From Chitinophagales bacterium (lineage in GTDB: Bacteria; Bacteroidota; Bacteroidia; Chitinophagales; UBA2359): a DNA stretch of 6,385 nt. The DNA lies in assembly GCA_020629595.1 (NCBI GenBank), contig JAHDDA010000155.1:1-6385 (forward strand), given 5' to 3'. Below are positions 1 through 6,385 of the stretch, one piece after another. The stretch's first letter is position 1; the number at the start of each line of letters is the position of its first letter. The notes under the pieces were generated by a model. That model was not told where the DNA came from and did not search any database. It was given only the letters and a program-made list of their open reading frames with translations. The position numbers were made by a program, and so were the translations under genes.

Positions 1-368
1 ATAGCCGAAACAGTACAATATTTTTCATACGATAAATTTATAGCTCTTTCTAGGCTTTTTTCTTTCAAATTATTGCCTTTAAAAGTTAAATGTATGTGCA
101 TTGTTTTAAAAGTTGCAGGTGTTTTTTCATAATCTCTTTCACCAGAAACTTTTATAAGTAAGTCGTCTAAAACTATTCGTTGTTTTTGGGTAATATGTAA
201 AACATCAATACCCATACAGCCACCCAATGCTACCAATAAAAGTTCAACTGGGCTAAATCCTTTTTTATCTTCAGAAGTGCCAGCATTTACATTTATTAAA
301 TGATTTGTATTATTTATGCTTTCAAAAATTCCTTTTTCAGTATTGTGTGTAAGATTAACTTCGTACAT
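1..368 (-). CDS. OsmC family protein (C-terminus cut off by window edge)
   Basis: This is the first 122 codons of an OsmC/Ohr-superfamily protein; its 3' end lies beyond position 1. Members are thiol-dependent peroxidases in the cytoplasm that reduce organic hydroperoxides using two cysteines. Seen here: a PVELLLVALGGC segment putting the first cysteine at residue 51 at the start of the central helix, and a YCTVSA segment with the second at residue 118. The spacing of 67 is close to that of OsmC and Ohr. The protein looks closer to the YhfA-like OsmC branch than to true Ohr, so the peroxidase substrate is uncertain. The start ATG (366-368) lies 3 nt after the stop codon of the upstream oxidoreductase, with no obvious Shine-Dalgarno site, so translational coupling is likely. 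At 122 visible residues it probably lacks only its last 10-20. Confidence 0.88.
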   Translation of the reverse strand, partial: MYEVNLTHNTEKGIFESINNTNHLINVNAGTSEDKKGFSPVELLLVALGGCMGIDVLHITQKQRIVLDDLLIKVSGERDYEKTPATFKTMHIHLTFKGNNLKEKSLERAINLSYEKYCTVSA

Positions 369-371
369 AGT

Positions 372-1964
372 TTATGATTTCATTACTTTAGGTAATATAT
401 TTTTTTTGGTCATTGCAGAAAAGGTTAAAACGCCCCCAAACATTGCTCCGCCAATTCCTGCTGTTACAACATCTTGTCCTGTTAAATAAAAGTTTTTTAT
501 AGGCGTATGTGGTCGTAAATAGTTTTGTTTAAAACGTGAAGGAGAGTGATCAATACCATAAATTTCTCCTTTTTCGTAGTTTACAAAATGCTGTGTGCTT
601 AAAGGCGTTGACAACTCATAGCAATCAATATGCTTTTCCAAGTTTGGTATATGTTTGAACAAAACTTTAAGTAAGCGTTGAGCAAAGTGTTCTTTTAGGT
701 TTTCGTATTCATCGCCTCGCTTCATCCAGCGTTCATCTTTCCATTTTTCAAAAGTTTTATAAGGAATTATTGTAATAATATCAATTGTGCTTTTGTTGGG
801 GTAGCGTTCGTTCCATTTAGGGTCTTTGCTTGCTGGAAAAGAAACATAAACTACTGGAAATTCATTATTAGTATCTTCTAAAAAACGAGTAACACAGGTA
901 TCGTGGTCTGCATCATCTGGGTAAATCCAAAGATTGTGTTTGGGTAAATTAAGTTCACTTGGCGTTCCGTTTAAACCAATATATAAACCCAAATGTGCGG
1001 CAGAATGTTTTAATTTGCTAAGATTTTCTTTTAACTTGTATTTGTTGCTTATTGCATTGGGCAATAAATATTTTATGGTGTTTATGTAGCCAGCTGAACT
1101 TATAGTTTTTGGTGCGTTTATAGTTTTACCATCTTTCATTTTTACGCCAACTGCTTTGTTGTTTTCAATTAAAACTTCATCAACTTCAGCATTTGTTAAA
1201 ATTGTTCCACCAGCTTTTGCAATTACTGGTGCAATGGTTTTTAAAATTTCTCCGCTACCACCAACAGGAAAACTTCCACCCGATAAGTAATGTCTTACAA
1301 CAGCACAGTGCATTGCAAAGCTACTTTGTTTTGGAGGTAAGCCATAATCTCCATACTGACCAGTTAACACTTTTATTAATTCTTCATTTTGAGTGCAAGA
1401 TTTAAGTACACTGTATGTTGTTTGTTCGGCAAATTTTAAATATTTTTTTCTCATAAAGCTACCCGCCATTTTACTCATAATTGGAGGCAAGGCTTTATCC
1501 ATAAAAAAAGATTGGCTATGTTTAGTTGCTTCAAAAATCAAGTTAAAATACTTTTCTATACCTTCTGCTTCTTCTGGAAAATAGCTTTTTAGTTGCTTTT
1601 TTAAGTTTTGTGTACCTTTTGTAAACTCATATTTTTTATCGCCAATTACAATAATATCATAAACATCACCCATATCAGCCCATTCCAAATTATTATCACT
1701 TATGTAATCAAATAGTTTTCTTAAAACAGAATTTTTGCGTTGCATTTCGCCAATGTAATGAATACCAACATCCCATTCGTAACCTCTACGTTTAAAAATA
1801 TGGGTAAAACCTCCAGCAGTATAATGGCGTTCTAAAACCAATACTTTTTTACCTTCTTTTGCTAACAAAGCAGCAAGGGTTAATCCTCCAATTCCAGAAC
1901 CAATTATTATTGCTTCGTAATCATTAGCAAGTTTGGGATTTTGTTTATAAGACTGAATTGACAT
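372..1964 (-). CDS. Retinol saturase / CrtI-type FAD-dependent oxidoreductase
   Basis: This 530-residue flavoprotein belongs to the phytoene desaturase/carotenoid isomerase/retinol saturase superfamily. An N-terminal Rossmann dinucleotide fold binds FAD: GSGIGG at residues 22-27, and the ribose-binding acidic residue E45 in VLVLERH. The following AGGFTH and GIHYIG (67-72) segments resemble all-trans-retinol 13,14-reductase (RetSat) more than classical phytoene desaturases. The C-terminal FAD motif is YLTGQDVVTAGIGGAMFGG at about 493-511. The length fits RetSat without its eukaryotic signal/ER segment. The family saturates, desaturates or isomerises polyene double bonds. The bacterial substrate cannot be read from sequence; carotenoids, other polyenes or unsaturated lipids are all possible. 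It sits 11 nt after a DUF3089 lipoprotein gene and 3 nt before an OsmC gene, so co-transcription is likely. No carotenoid synthesis gene is visible nearby. The family call is firm, the substrate is not. Confidence 0.85.
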   Translation of the reverse strand: MSIQSYKQNPKLANDYEAIIIGSGIGGLTLAALLAKEGKKVLVLERHYTAGGFTHIFKRRGYEWDVGIHYIGEMQRKNSVLRKLFDYISDNNLEWADMGDVYDIIVIGDKKYEFTKGTQNLKKQLKSYFPEEAEGIEKYFNLIFEATKHSQSFFMDKALPPIMSKMAGSFMRKKYLKFAEQTTYSVLKSCTQNEELIKVLTGQYGDYGLPPKQSSFAMHCAVVRHYLSGGSFPVGGSGEILKTIAPVIAKAGGTILTNAEVDEVLIENNKAVGVKMKDGKTINAPKTISSAGYINTIKYLLPNAISNKYKLKENLSKLKHSAAHLGLYIGLNGTPSELNLPKHNLWIYPDDADHDTCVTRFLEDTNNEFPVVYVSFPASKDPKWNERYPNKSTIDIITIIPYKTFEKWKDERWMKRGDEYENLKEHFAQRLLKVLFKHIPNLEKHIDCYELSTPLSTQHFVNYEKGEIYGIDHSPSRFKQNYLRPHTPIKNFYLTGQDVVTAGIGGAMFGGVLTFSAMTKKNILPKVMKS

Positions 1965-1975
1965 TGGTTCGAGGT

Positions 1976-3031
1976 TTATTTGATTTGATTTTCAAAATAT
2001 TTTTTAGTTCTTAATTGCGCATTTTCTTGAATATTGTAATAAAATAAATTAAAATCTATTATGTGATAATTGTTTTCTCTTAGAAGAAAACTGAATGGAA
2101 ACTTAGGTTTGCTTGTCCATAAAAAATTATCATAAGCCTGTGCATCAACTAAGTTAGGTAATTTTTTATTGAAGTTTTTCATAATGCCACCTTTATTTAA
2201 ACTTTTATCGGCAAATTTTCCATCTATTTCCCAGCTCAAAGGATTGGTGTTTAATGCTTGGTAATCAACATTCCATCTTGCTTGGGGTGTTGAGCCTTTT
2301 TTAAACGTTCTCCACGAAACCATACATTCAGTTTCTTCGGCATTATCACAAGGTTTTATATGTTCAAAATAATTAACTGGAACTGGTAAACCAACAACAT
2401 AAGCGGCTATCATTTGCTTTTGTAGTGGCTTTCCATCTATAAATTTTTTCATTAACGGACCAGCGTGGTCAGTACCTTGGCTGTGCGAGGCAATTATAAA
2501 AGGTCGTCCATTGTTGTAATTTTTAAGATAATATTCAAAAGCATCTTCAACATCTTTGTAAGCAAAATTTAAGGCTTGTTTTTTACTTACAGTATCTTTT
2601 GTAAAATATACGTGAACGTGAGCTTGGCGATAACGAGGAGCAAAAACACGCCCAACCTTATTAAAAATACTTGCTTGATATTTTATGGTTGTTTCATCAG
2701 TTTTTTTGTTTAGTTTTTCTGAATTTATAGGTGCATTCCAATCTGTAAATTCCTTGTCGTTCCAATAAGTTGTAGGGTGAATAAAAAATACATCAATAGG
2801 TAAATTTGATTGGTCGGCTAAAGTTGCTTCATTTGGTACTAAATCGGCTGTATCTTCCTTATTAGGATGAGCAGCCCAATTATTGAGATTAGAATAATCA
2901 ACTTTTTTTGTTGAATCTGAATATGCAAATTTGGAAGTGGGAATATTTCTTAAATGTGCTGTTTTTGCACACGAACTCATTATAATTACAAAAATAAATA
3001 TAGAACAAAAGTGAGATTTTTTTAGTGTCAT
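1976..3031 (-). CDS. DUF3089 lipoprotein, alpha/beta-hydrolase-like
   Basis: This is a 351-residue protein with a lipoprotein signal peptide: a basic TLKKSH start, a hydrophobic stretch, and an MSSC lipobox giving Cys21 as the acylated residue. The mature protein carries DUF3089 hallmarks: FFIHPTTYW, then FAPRYRQA, then a nucleophile elbow SHSQG with Ser184. A C-terminal YHIIDFNLFYYN block supplies His323 as probable catalytic histidine. It is therefore predicted to be a serine hydrolase (esterase, lipase or similar) anchored in the outer membrane, substrate unknown. No K-D/E-D/E signal follows the cysteine, so periplasmic orientation is likelier than surface display. I chose the ATG at 3029-3031. 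The frame stays open to an ATG at 3082, but that start adds 17 residues in front of a good signal peptide. The gene leads a tight group with the RetSat-like and OsmC genes. Confidence 0.85.
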   Translation of the reverse strand: MTLKKSHFCSIFIFVIIMSSCAKTAHLRNIPTSKFAYSDSTKKVDYSNLNNWAAHPNKEDTADLVPNEATLADQSNLPIDVFFIHPTTYWNDKEFTDWNAPINSEKLNKKTDETTIKYQASIFNKVGRVFAPRYRQAHVHVYFTKDTVSKKQALNFAYKDVEDAFEYYLKNYNNGRPFIIASHSQGTDHAGPLMKKFIDGKPLQKQMIAAYVVGLPVPVNYFEHIKPCDNAEETECMVSWRTFKKGSTPQARWNVDYQALNTNPLSWEIDGKFADKSLNKGGIMKNFNKKLPNLVDAQAYDNFLWTSKPKFPFSFLLRENNYHIIDFNLFYYNIQENAQLRTKKYFENQIK

Positions 3032-3056
3032 AGATGTATAAAGTTTAGTTTCAAAA

Positions 3057-3064
3057 CAAAGTAA
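3057..3064 (-). promoter_or_regulatory. Possible Bacteroidota-type -7 element upstream of DUF3089 gene
   Basis: Read on the minus strand this is TTACTTTG, one mismatch from the Bacteroidota -7 consensus TAnnTTTG. It lies 25 nt before the chosen ATG at 3031, giving a short leader. A TTG at 3082-3080 could be the -33 element, but the 15-nt spacer is shorter than usual. If real, it makes the upstream ATG at 3082 untranslatable from this transcript. The rest of the 3032-3147 gap shows only a 5-bp stem and no terminator. Confidence 0.25.
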
Positions 3065-3147
3065 ATAAATAGTAAAATTCAAGGAATTGATTTATGTTAT
3101 ATACCTTCAATAAATTATAAGTTGATATGCTACAAAGGTGAAAATTG

Positions 3148-3957
3148 TTAAATGTCTCTCTTGATTAAAACTAAATATGCAAGTCCGAAAAAAACAAGAA
3201 TATAAGTAAAAGCTAATGCCAATAAACCATTTTCAGATATATCAATACTCATTAAACTTGTACCTGTTGTATTTTCAATTATGTTATAAACTGGCATTGG
3301 AAAAAGGTTACTAATAACATTCATTGGTAAATAGTTTAGAATATCTGTATTTAAGTAATAATTTAAACTGTTGCGAATAATACTTTCAATAAAAAAAATA
3401 TAGCAAACATAAAAGAAAACACTTAAACTATTGTTTCTAAAAATTAGGGCAACCAATAAAGCAAAACCACAGTAAGCCATACACAATAAAAAGCCTTTAG
3501 TTAAAATTGTTAAGTCAGGTAAATTTTCAAAAAATGTAGCATAAGTAGAGTTCTTAATTCCTATAAAAATGGCAATAATTGAAAACAAAATTATAGAAAG
3601 AAAACTCAATATTTTTGATTGCGAAAGCTTGGCAATAAAATAATCTGTTCTCGTAAGACCGATAATTATACTTTGTCTTAGTGTTTTGTTTTTAAACTCA
3701 GAGCTTACGGTTGTAAGGGTTATGAAGCCAAGAAAGAAAAATGTAATCCAAGAAAAATAATAGCCATACCATTTCCAAATATTAGGGAAACCTAAAAAAT
3801 AATCCATTGTATATTGATTGGCAGCTGAAGTGATTTCAGAATCTCCCCCAATAAAAATTGGCAATGATAAAGCTACAATATACATTCCTAAAAATAATAA
3901 TATTGTTTTATGATTCTTGAATTTTAAAAACTCTAATTTAATTAAATGAGTAGCCAT
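3148..3957 (-). CDS. ABC-2 type transporter permease
   Basis: This 269-residue integral membrane protein is the channel-forming half of an ABC exporter. Six hydrophobic segments are visible at roughly residues 18-36, 65-84, 115-134, 154-173, 177-195 and 243-264, the usual ABC-2 topology. A large loop follows segment 1, and the conserved cytoplasmic stretch SSEFKNKTLRQSIIIGLTR (about 85-103) follows segment 2. That stretch (E-x-K/R-x-x-T-x-x-x) is typical of BcrB/NatB-like permeases and contacts the ATPase. The gene begins 21 nt after the stop of the ATPase gene in the same direction, so the two surely form one transporter, probably with two copies of each subunit. The substrate is unknown; family relatives export peptides, antibiotics such as bacitracin, or ions. 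No sensor kinase or response regulator is visible next to it. Confidence 0.88.
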   Translation of the reverse strand: MATHLIKLEFLKFKNHKTILLFLGMYIVALSLPIFIGGDSEITSAANQYTMDYFLGFPNIWKWYGYYFSWITFFFLGFITLTTVSSEFKNKTLRQSIIIGLTRTDYFIAKLSQSKILSFLSIILFSIIAIFIGIKNSTYATFFENLPDLTILTKGFLLCMAYCGFALLVALIFRNNSLSVFFYVCYIFFIESIIRNSLNYYLNTDILNYLPMNVISNLFPMPVYNIIENTTGTSLMSIDISENGLLALAFTYILVFFGLAYLVLIKRDI

Positions 3958-3978
3958 AAAATGTTGTTTATTAATTGT

Positions 3979-4866
3979 TTATGCGTTGTTGGTTATTTCT
4001 AAAAATGCTTCTTCTAAGCGTTGTTTTCTTGAGTTTAAATGCGTAATTATAATTCCATTTTCAAAAGCAGTTTTTGAAAAATCCTCTATTTTAATGGTAT
4101 CATCTAACGAGCAACGATAAAAATTATTAAATGCTTTAATATCCGAAATTCCGCTGAAATTATTTAAAAAATGTTTAAGATTTTCCATATTAATAGCACC
4201 TATTTCAAGCGTAATATCATTGCTTAAAATATCATTTACAGAGCCTGCACCAAGCAATTTTCCCTTTTTTATTATAGCTAAGTGGTCACAAATTTTTTCA
4301 ACCTCATCTAAAATGTGGCTTGCTAAAAGTATTGTTTTTCCACTAGAAGCAACATTGTGTAGTATTTTTCTAACTTCTGCAATTCCTTGTGGATCGAGTC
4401 CGTTTGTAGGTTCATCAAAAATAATTACTTCAGGATTTCCAATAAGTGTAGCGGCAATTGCCAATCTTTGTTTCATTCCCAAAGAATATTGTTTGAAATC
4501 TGATTTTCTTCTATCCTTTAAGTCAACTAATTCAAGATATTCATCAAAGTTTTTTTCGTTGCTACCTTTTATATGTTTTACAATTTCAAGGTTTTGGTCG
4601 GCATTTTTGTAGGGGTAAAAATTGGGTGTTTCCAATATTGCTCCAATTTTCTTGTTTGGATTCTTGTATTTTCCCTCAAACCATTCAAAACTGCCCGATG
4701 TTTTCTTTAAGATTCCTAAAATAATTGCTAATGTTGTTGTTTTTCCACTTCCGTTAGGACCTAAAATCCCATAAACTTGTCCTGCATTTATTTGTAAATT
4801 CAACTTATTTAATGCTTGAACTTTACCGTAGTTTTTCGATAGATTTTGTATGTTGAGTACATTCAT
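3979..4866 (-). CDS. ABC transporter ATP-binding protein (BcrA/CcmA type)
   Basis: This 295-residue cytoplasmic ATPase powers the adjacent ABC-2 permease. All nucleotide-binding motifs are intact: Walker A GPNGSGKT at 36-43, signature YSLGMKQR at 127-134, Walker B VIIFDE at 147-152 with catalytic E152, D-loop GLD at 156-158, and switch histidine H184 in LASHILDE. The Q-loop position carries glutamate (GAILETP, E79), a variation common in bacitracin-type BcrA ATPases. About 80 residues after the ATPase core form the C-terminal domain typical of this group, ending in a LEEAFLEIT block. The start ATG is at 4864-4866, 32 nt after the 175-aa gene, so all three genes are likely one transcript. The ATPase assignment is certain; the exported substrate cannot be deduced. 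Confidence 0.95.
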   Translation of the reverse strand: MNVLNIQNLSKNYGKVQALNKLNLQINAGQVYGILGPNGSGKTTTLAIILGILKKTSGSFEWFEGKYKNPNKKIGAILETPNFYPYKNADQNLEIVKHIKGSNEKNFDEYLELVDLKDRRKSDFKQYSLGMKQRLAIAATLIGNPEVIIFDEPTNGLDPQGIAEVRKILHNVASSGKTILLASHILDEVEKICDHLAIIKKGKLLGAGSVNDILSNDITLEIGAINMENLKHFLNNFSGISDIKAFNNFYRCSLDDTIKIEDFSKTAFENGIIITHLNSRKQRLEEAFLEITNNA

Positions 4867-4898
4867 TTTAAAAATACTTTGTTTTAAAAAGTTAAGTG

Positions 4899-5426
4899 TT
4901 AATCCAAAATTTCGTTTAATAATTGTGTATAGTCAAACTGTAAATCTTCTTCTAATTTATCAATAGCCTTTCTAATCATTTTTACTTGCTGACCAAACAT
5001 ATTACTAATTGAAGTTTCATATTTCATAAATGGGATATAAATTTTTTCTCCCGTTTTGATATTCGTCCCAATTTTGTGAGGATGAGGTAATTGTTTTAAA
5101 CTTTTAATAAAATGAAGCAATAATTGAACTTCGGTTTCTTTATTTTTTGAAAATCGAATATTCTTTTTTATTTCTTTCAAAATTTTTCTTAGCTGTTTTT
5201 TAATCATATATGGTGAGTAAGAGGCAATTGAAGAAATAGCCTCATCAATATCTTCTTTTATTAAGTCAACAAAGCCTTGTTCGTTGTCTTTTTCAAAAAT
5301 TATGTAGGTCAATAATTCTTTATTTTCCTTCTTAAATCTTGCCAAAGAAAGGCAATATTCCAATAATTCGCTATGCGTTTTTTCTTTTAACTCACGTTTT
5401 ATATTACTTAAACTTGCTGCTTTCAT
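4899..5426 (-). CDS. Hypothetical protein, 175 aa, charged and mostly helical
   Basis: I do not recognise a named family. The protein has no signal peptide or membrane segment, so it is predicted to be cytoplasmic. It is rich in Lys and Glu and looks almost wholly alpha-helical: a helix pair near residues 8-47, a region EDIDEAISSIASYSPYMIKK at about 58-77, a very basic stretch KKQLRKILKEIKKNIRFSKNK at about 75-95, and a leucine-rich helix QLLLHFIKSLKQL near 100-113. A short break follows (PHPHKIGTNIKTGEKIYIP), then a final helical part to residue 175. It is the first gene of the leftward run, 32 nt before the ABC ATPase gene and divergent from the VWA lipoprotein. It could be a small regulator, an adaptor, or an unrelated housekeeping protein; I assign no function. 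That it is a true gene is supported by the long open frame, the spacing and the ordinary amino acid composition. Confidence 0.75.
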   Translation of the reverse strand: MKAASLSNIKRELKEKTHSELLEYCLSLARFKKENKELLTYIIFEKDNEQGFVDLIKEDIDEAISSIASYSPYMIKKQLRKILKEIKKNIRFSKNKETEVQLLLHFIKSLKQLPHPHKIGTNIKTGEKIYIPFMKYETSISNMFGQQVKMIRKAIDKLEEDLQFDYTQLLNEILD

Positions 5427-5495
5427 TTTGTAAATGTTAACTAAATTGTTGGTAAAAAGTAGAAATACTGATTTTTTTCATTTCGTAAAATAAAC

Positions 5496-5503
5496 CATTT
5501 TTG
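5496..5503 (+). promoter_or_regulatory. Possible -7 element for VWA lipoprotein gene
   Basis: CATTTTTG differs at one base from the Bacteroidota -7 consensus TAnnTTTG and lies 34 nt before the ATG at 5538, giving a leader of about 25-30 nt. No clear TTTG -33 element is seen at the right distance, so this is tentative. The leader just before the ATG is A-rich (TAAAAAT), as is common in this phylum where Shine-Dalgarno sites are rarely used. Confidence 0.2.
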
Positions 5504-5517
5504 TATTTCGTTATTCC

Positions 5518-5525
5518 CAAAGTAA
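5518..5525 (-). promoter_or_regulatory. Possible -7 element for the 175-aa gene and ABC genes
   Basis: Read on the minus strand this is TTACTTTG, the same 8-mer found upstream of the DUF3089 gene, and one mismatch from TAnnTTTG. A TTG at 5551-5549 is about 23 nt upstream, at the long end of accepted spacing. It would give a leader of about 85 nt before the ATG at 5426. Confidence 0.2.
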
Positions 5526-5537
5526 ATATATAAAAAT

Positions 5538-6385
5538 ATGCTAAGAGCCAAGTTTTTCATACTTAACAAAGTTTTACTTTTTGTTGCCCTTTCAATTTTT
5601 GCTTTTTCTGTTCAATCATGTAAAGATGATGATTCTGGAAGAGGAGGAGATCCAGATAATCCTTACCAAGAGTTTGAATTGTATTTAGATTATTGGAATC
5701 CAACAGGAAATAATCCACAAGTTGAATTCGATGAAAATTTATCTGCTCCTGAAGTGGTCATTGATTTTTCAAAAACTTTTGATGCTGAGAATATTCCGCC
5801 AAATATTGTTGATGTTTTAATTGATAATATCAGAATCATTGATGAAGCTGGTGATAACTACGAAATTCAGAGCATTGATGCCTACGAATACAGAGAGAAT
5901 AATTGGGAATTGGATGTTGAATTTACCGTTTTTTATGAATTGGTAGAAGAAATGAGTGCGTTTTTAGTTCTAGATGCAAGTAATTCTTTAGGAGAAGATT
6001 TTGCAACTATTAAAGAATACGCACAAGCGTTTGTTGATCAAGTTTTTACTTCAATACCAAACACAAAGCTGGGTGTTATAGATTTTTCAAACGTGGTTAA
6101 TCTTTATCCAATAGATGACGATCCAGAGGCAATAAAGAGCTATATAGCTAACATTCCACAAGGACAATTTACTTCATTATATGATGCCATAAATTTAGGA
6201 ATTGAGCAATTATTACCCGTAGAAGCAGAAAGTAAAGGTTTGGTTAGCTTTACCGATGGAATTGATAACAACTCAGACCCTAATTTAAGCCCAGAATTAT
6301 TATTAGATAAGTTAGAAAACGATCCAAGTGGGACTAAGATTATTAGTTATACCATTGGATTTAAAGGAAATAATGCCAATGTTGA
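5538..6385 (+). CDS. VWA-domain lipoprotein, likely surface-exposed (3' end cut off)
   Basis: The first 282 codons of a lipoprotein are present; the gene runs off the right edge. The signal peptide has a basic start, a hydrophobic run LLFVALSIFAFSV, and a VQSC lipobox with Cys28. The residues after it, KDDD (29-32), match the K-(D/E)-(D/E) lipoprotein export signal that sends Bacteroidota lipoproteins to the outside of the outer membrane. A low-complexity Gly/Asp/Pro linker (33-43) leads into a beta-rich region at about 44-135 of unrecognised fold, then a VWA domain from about 140. Its metal-ion-dependent adhesion site looks complete: D146-S148-S150 in DASNS, T212 in FTSLYD, and D240 in FTDGID. 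Such domains bind protein or glycan ligands through a divalent cation; the ligand here is unknown. The ATG at 5538 is chosen because it directly precedes the signal peptide. Confidence 0.85.
   Translation, partial: MLRAKFFILNKVLLFVALSIFAFSVQSCKDDDSGRGGDPDNPYQEFELYLDYWNPTGNNPQVEFDENLSAPEVVIDFSKTFDAENIPPNIVDVLIDNIRIIDEAGDNYEIQSIDAYEYRENNWELDVEFTVFYELVEEMSAFLVLDASNSLGEDFATIKEYAQAFVDQVFTSIPNTKLGVIDFSNVVNLYPIDDDPEAIKSYIANIPQGQFTSLYDAINLGIEQLLPVEAESKGLVSFTDGIDNNSDPNLSPELLLDKLENDPSGTKIISYTIGFKGNNANV

Larger units (their letters stand above)
5427..5537. promoter_or_regulatory. Divergent intergenic region
   Basis: This 111-nt, strongly AT-rich gap separates the leftward run of genes from the rightward VWA lipoprotein gene, so it should hold promoters for both directions. 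I see no terminator, clear inverted repeat or operator. Weak promoter-like elements on each strand are listed separately. Confidence 0.5.

Noticed and set aside
1193..1584. Two overlapping plus-strand open frames (1193-1405 and 1393-1584)
   Set aside because: Both lie antisense inside the well-supported FAD oxidoreductase gene, and their translations look like low-complexity Leu/Phe/Ser-rich shadow sequence with no recognisable domain.
372..1964. Assigning the oxidoreductase as phytoene desaturase (crtI) of a carotenoid cluster
   Set aside because: No phytoene synthase, lycopene cyclase or other carotenoid gene is visible, and the GIHYIG region fits the RetSat branch better.
3076..3088. Small inverted repeat AATTC-AAG-GAATT, considered as a terminator after the permease gene
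   Set aside because: The stem is only 5 bp with a 3-nt loop, is AT-rich and has no following T-run, so it would not be a stable intrinsic terminator.
4220..4612. Plus-strand open frame of 130 codons
   Set aside because: It is antisense to the ABC ATPase, covering its signature and Walker B coding region. The Ser/Phe-rich product resembles no family and is explained by codon constraints on the opposite strand.
4899..5426. Idea that the 175-aa protein plus ABC pair is a toxin-antitoxin or defence system
   Set aside because: No nuclease, toxin, DNA-binding helix-turn-helix or defence-type motif can be recognised in the 175-aa protein, and the ABC pair is an ordinary exporter of the BcrAB type.

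Overview
The window is AT-rich and has the look of a member of the Bacteroidota, most likely a flavobacterium-like lineage. Three things point that way: A-rich leaders without clear Shine-Dalgarno sites, a surface-type lipoprotein with a Cys-Lys-Asp-Asp-Asp export signal, and a DUF3089 lipoprotein. This placement is inferred from sequence style and protein families, not from a marker gene.

Layout: six genes run leftward on the minus strand, and one gene runs rightward at the right end. In minus-strand transcription order they are: an unrecognised 175-residue charged helical protein (5426-4899), an ABC ATPase of the BcrA type (4866-3979), its six-helix ABC-2 permease (3957-3148), a DUF3089 alpha/beta-hydrolase-like lipoprotein (3031-1976), a retinol-saturase/CrtI-type FAD oxidoreductase (1964-372), and an OsmC-family protein (368 to beyond position 1). 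The gaps are 32, 21, 116, 11 and 3 nt. This suggests two transcription units, 175-aa/ABC and DUF3089/RetSat/OsmC, or one long unit with an internal promoter. On the plus strand, a von Willebrand factor A (VWA) lipoprotein starts at 5538 and runs off the right edge.

How the genes may work together: the ATPase and permease clearly form one exporter. The unknown 175-aa protein is probably co-transcribed with them. The second group combines a predicted hydrolase, a flavin-dependent polyene/lipid oxidoreductase and a thiol peroxidase-like protein. A link to lipid or isoprenoid chemistry and oxidative damage is plausible but only inferred. The VWA lipoprotein is transcribed divergently and is probably displayed on the cell surface.

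I found no RNA genes, mobile elements, CRISPR arrays or long repeats. The only non-coding stretches longer than 100 nt are 3032-3147 and 5427-5537, and both hold only weak promoter-like signals. Nothing here is convincing as a wholly new system. The best candidates for follow-up are the 175-aa protein beside the exporter, the RetSat/OsmC/DUF3089 cluster, and the VWA surface lipoprotein.
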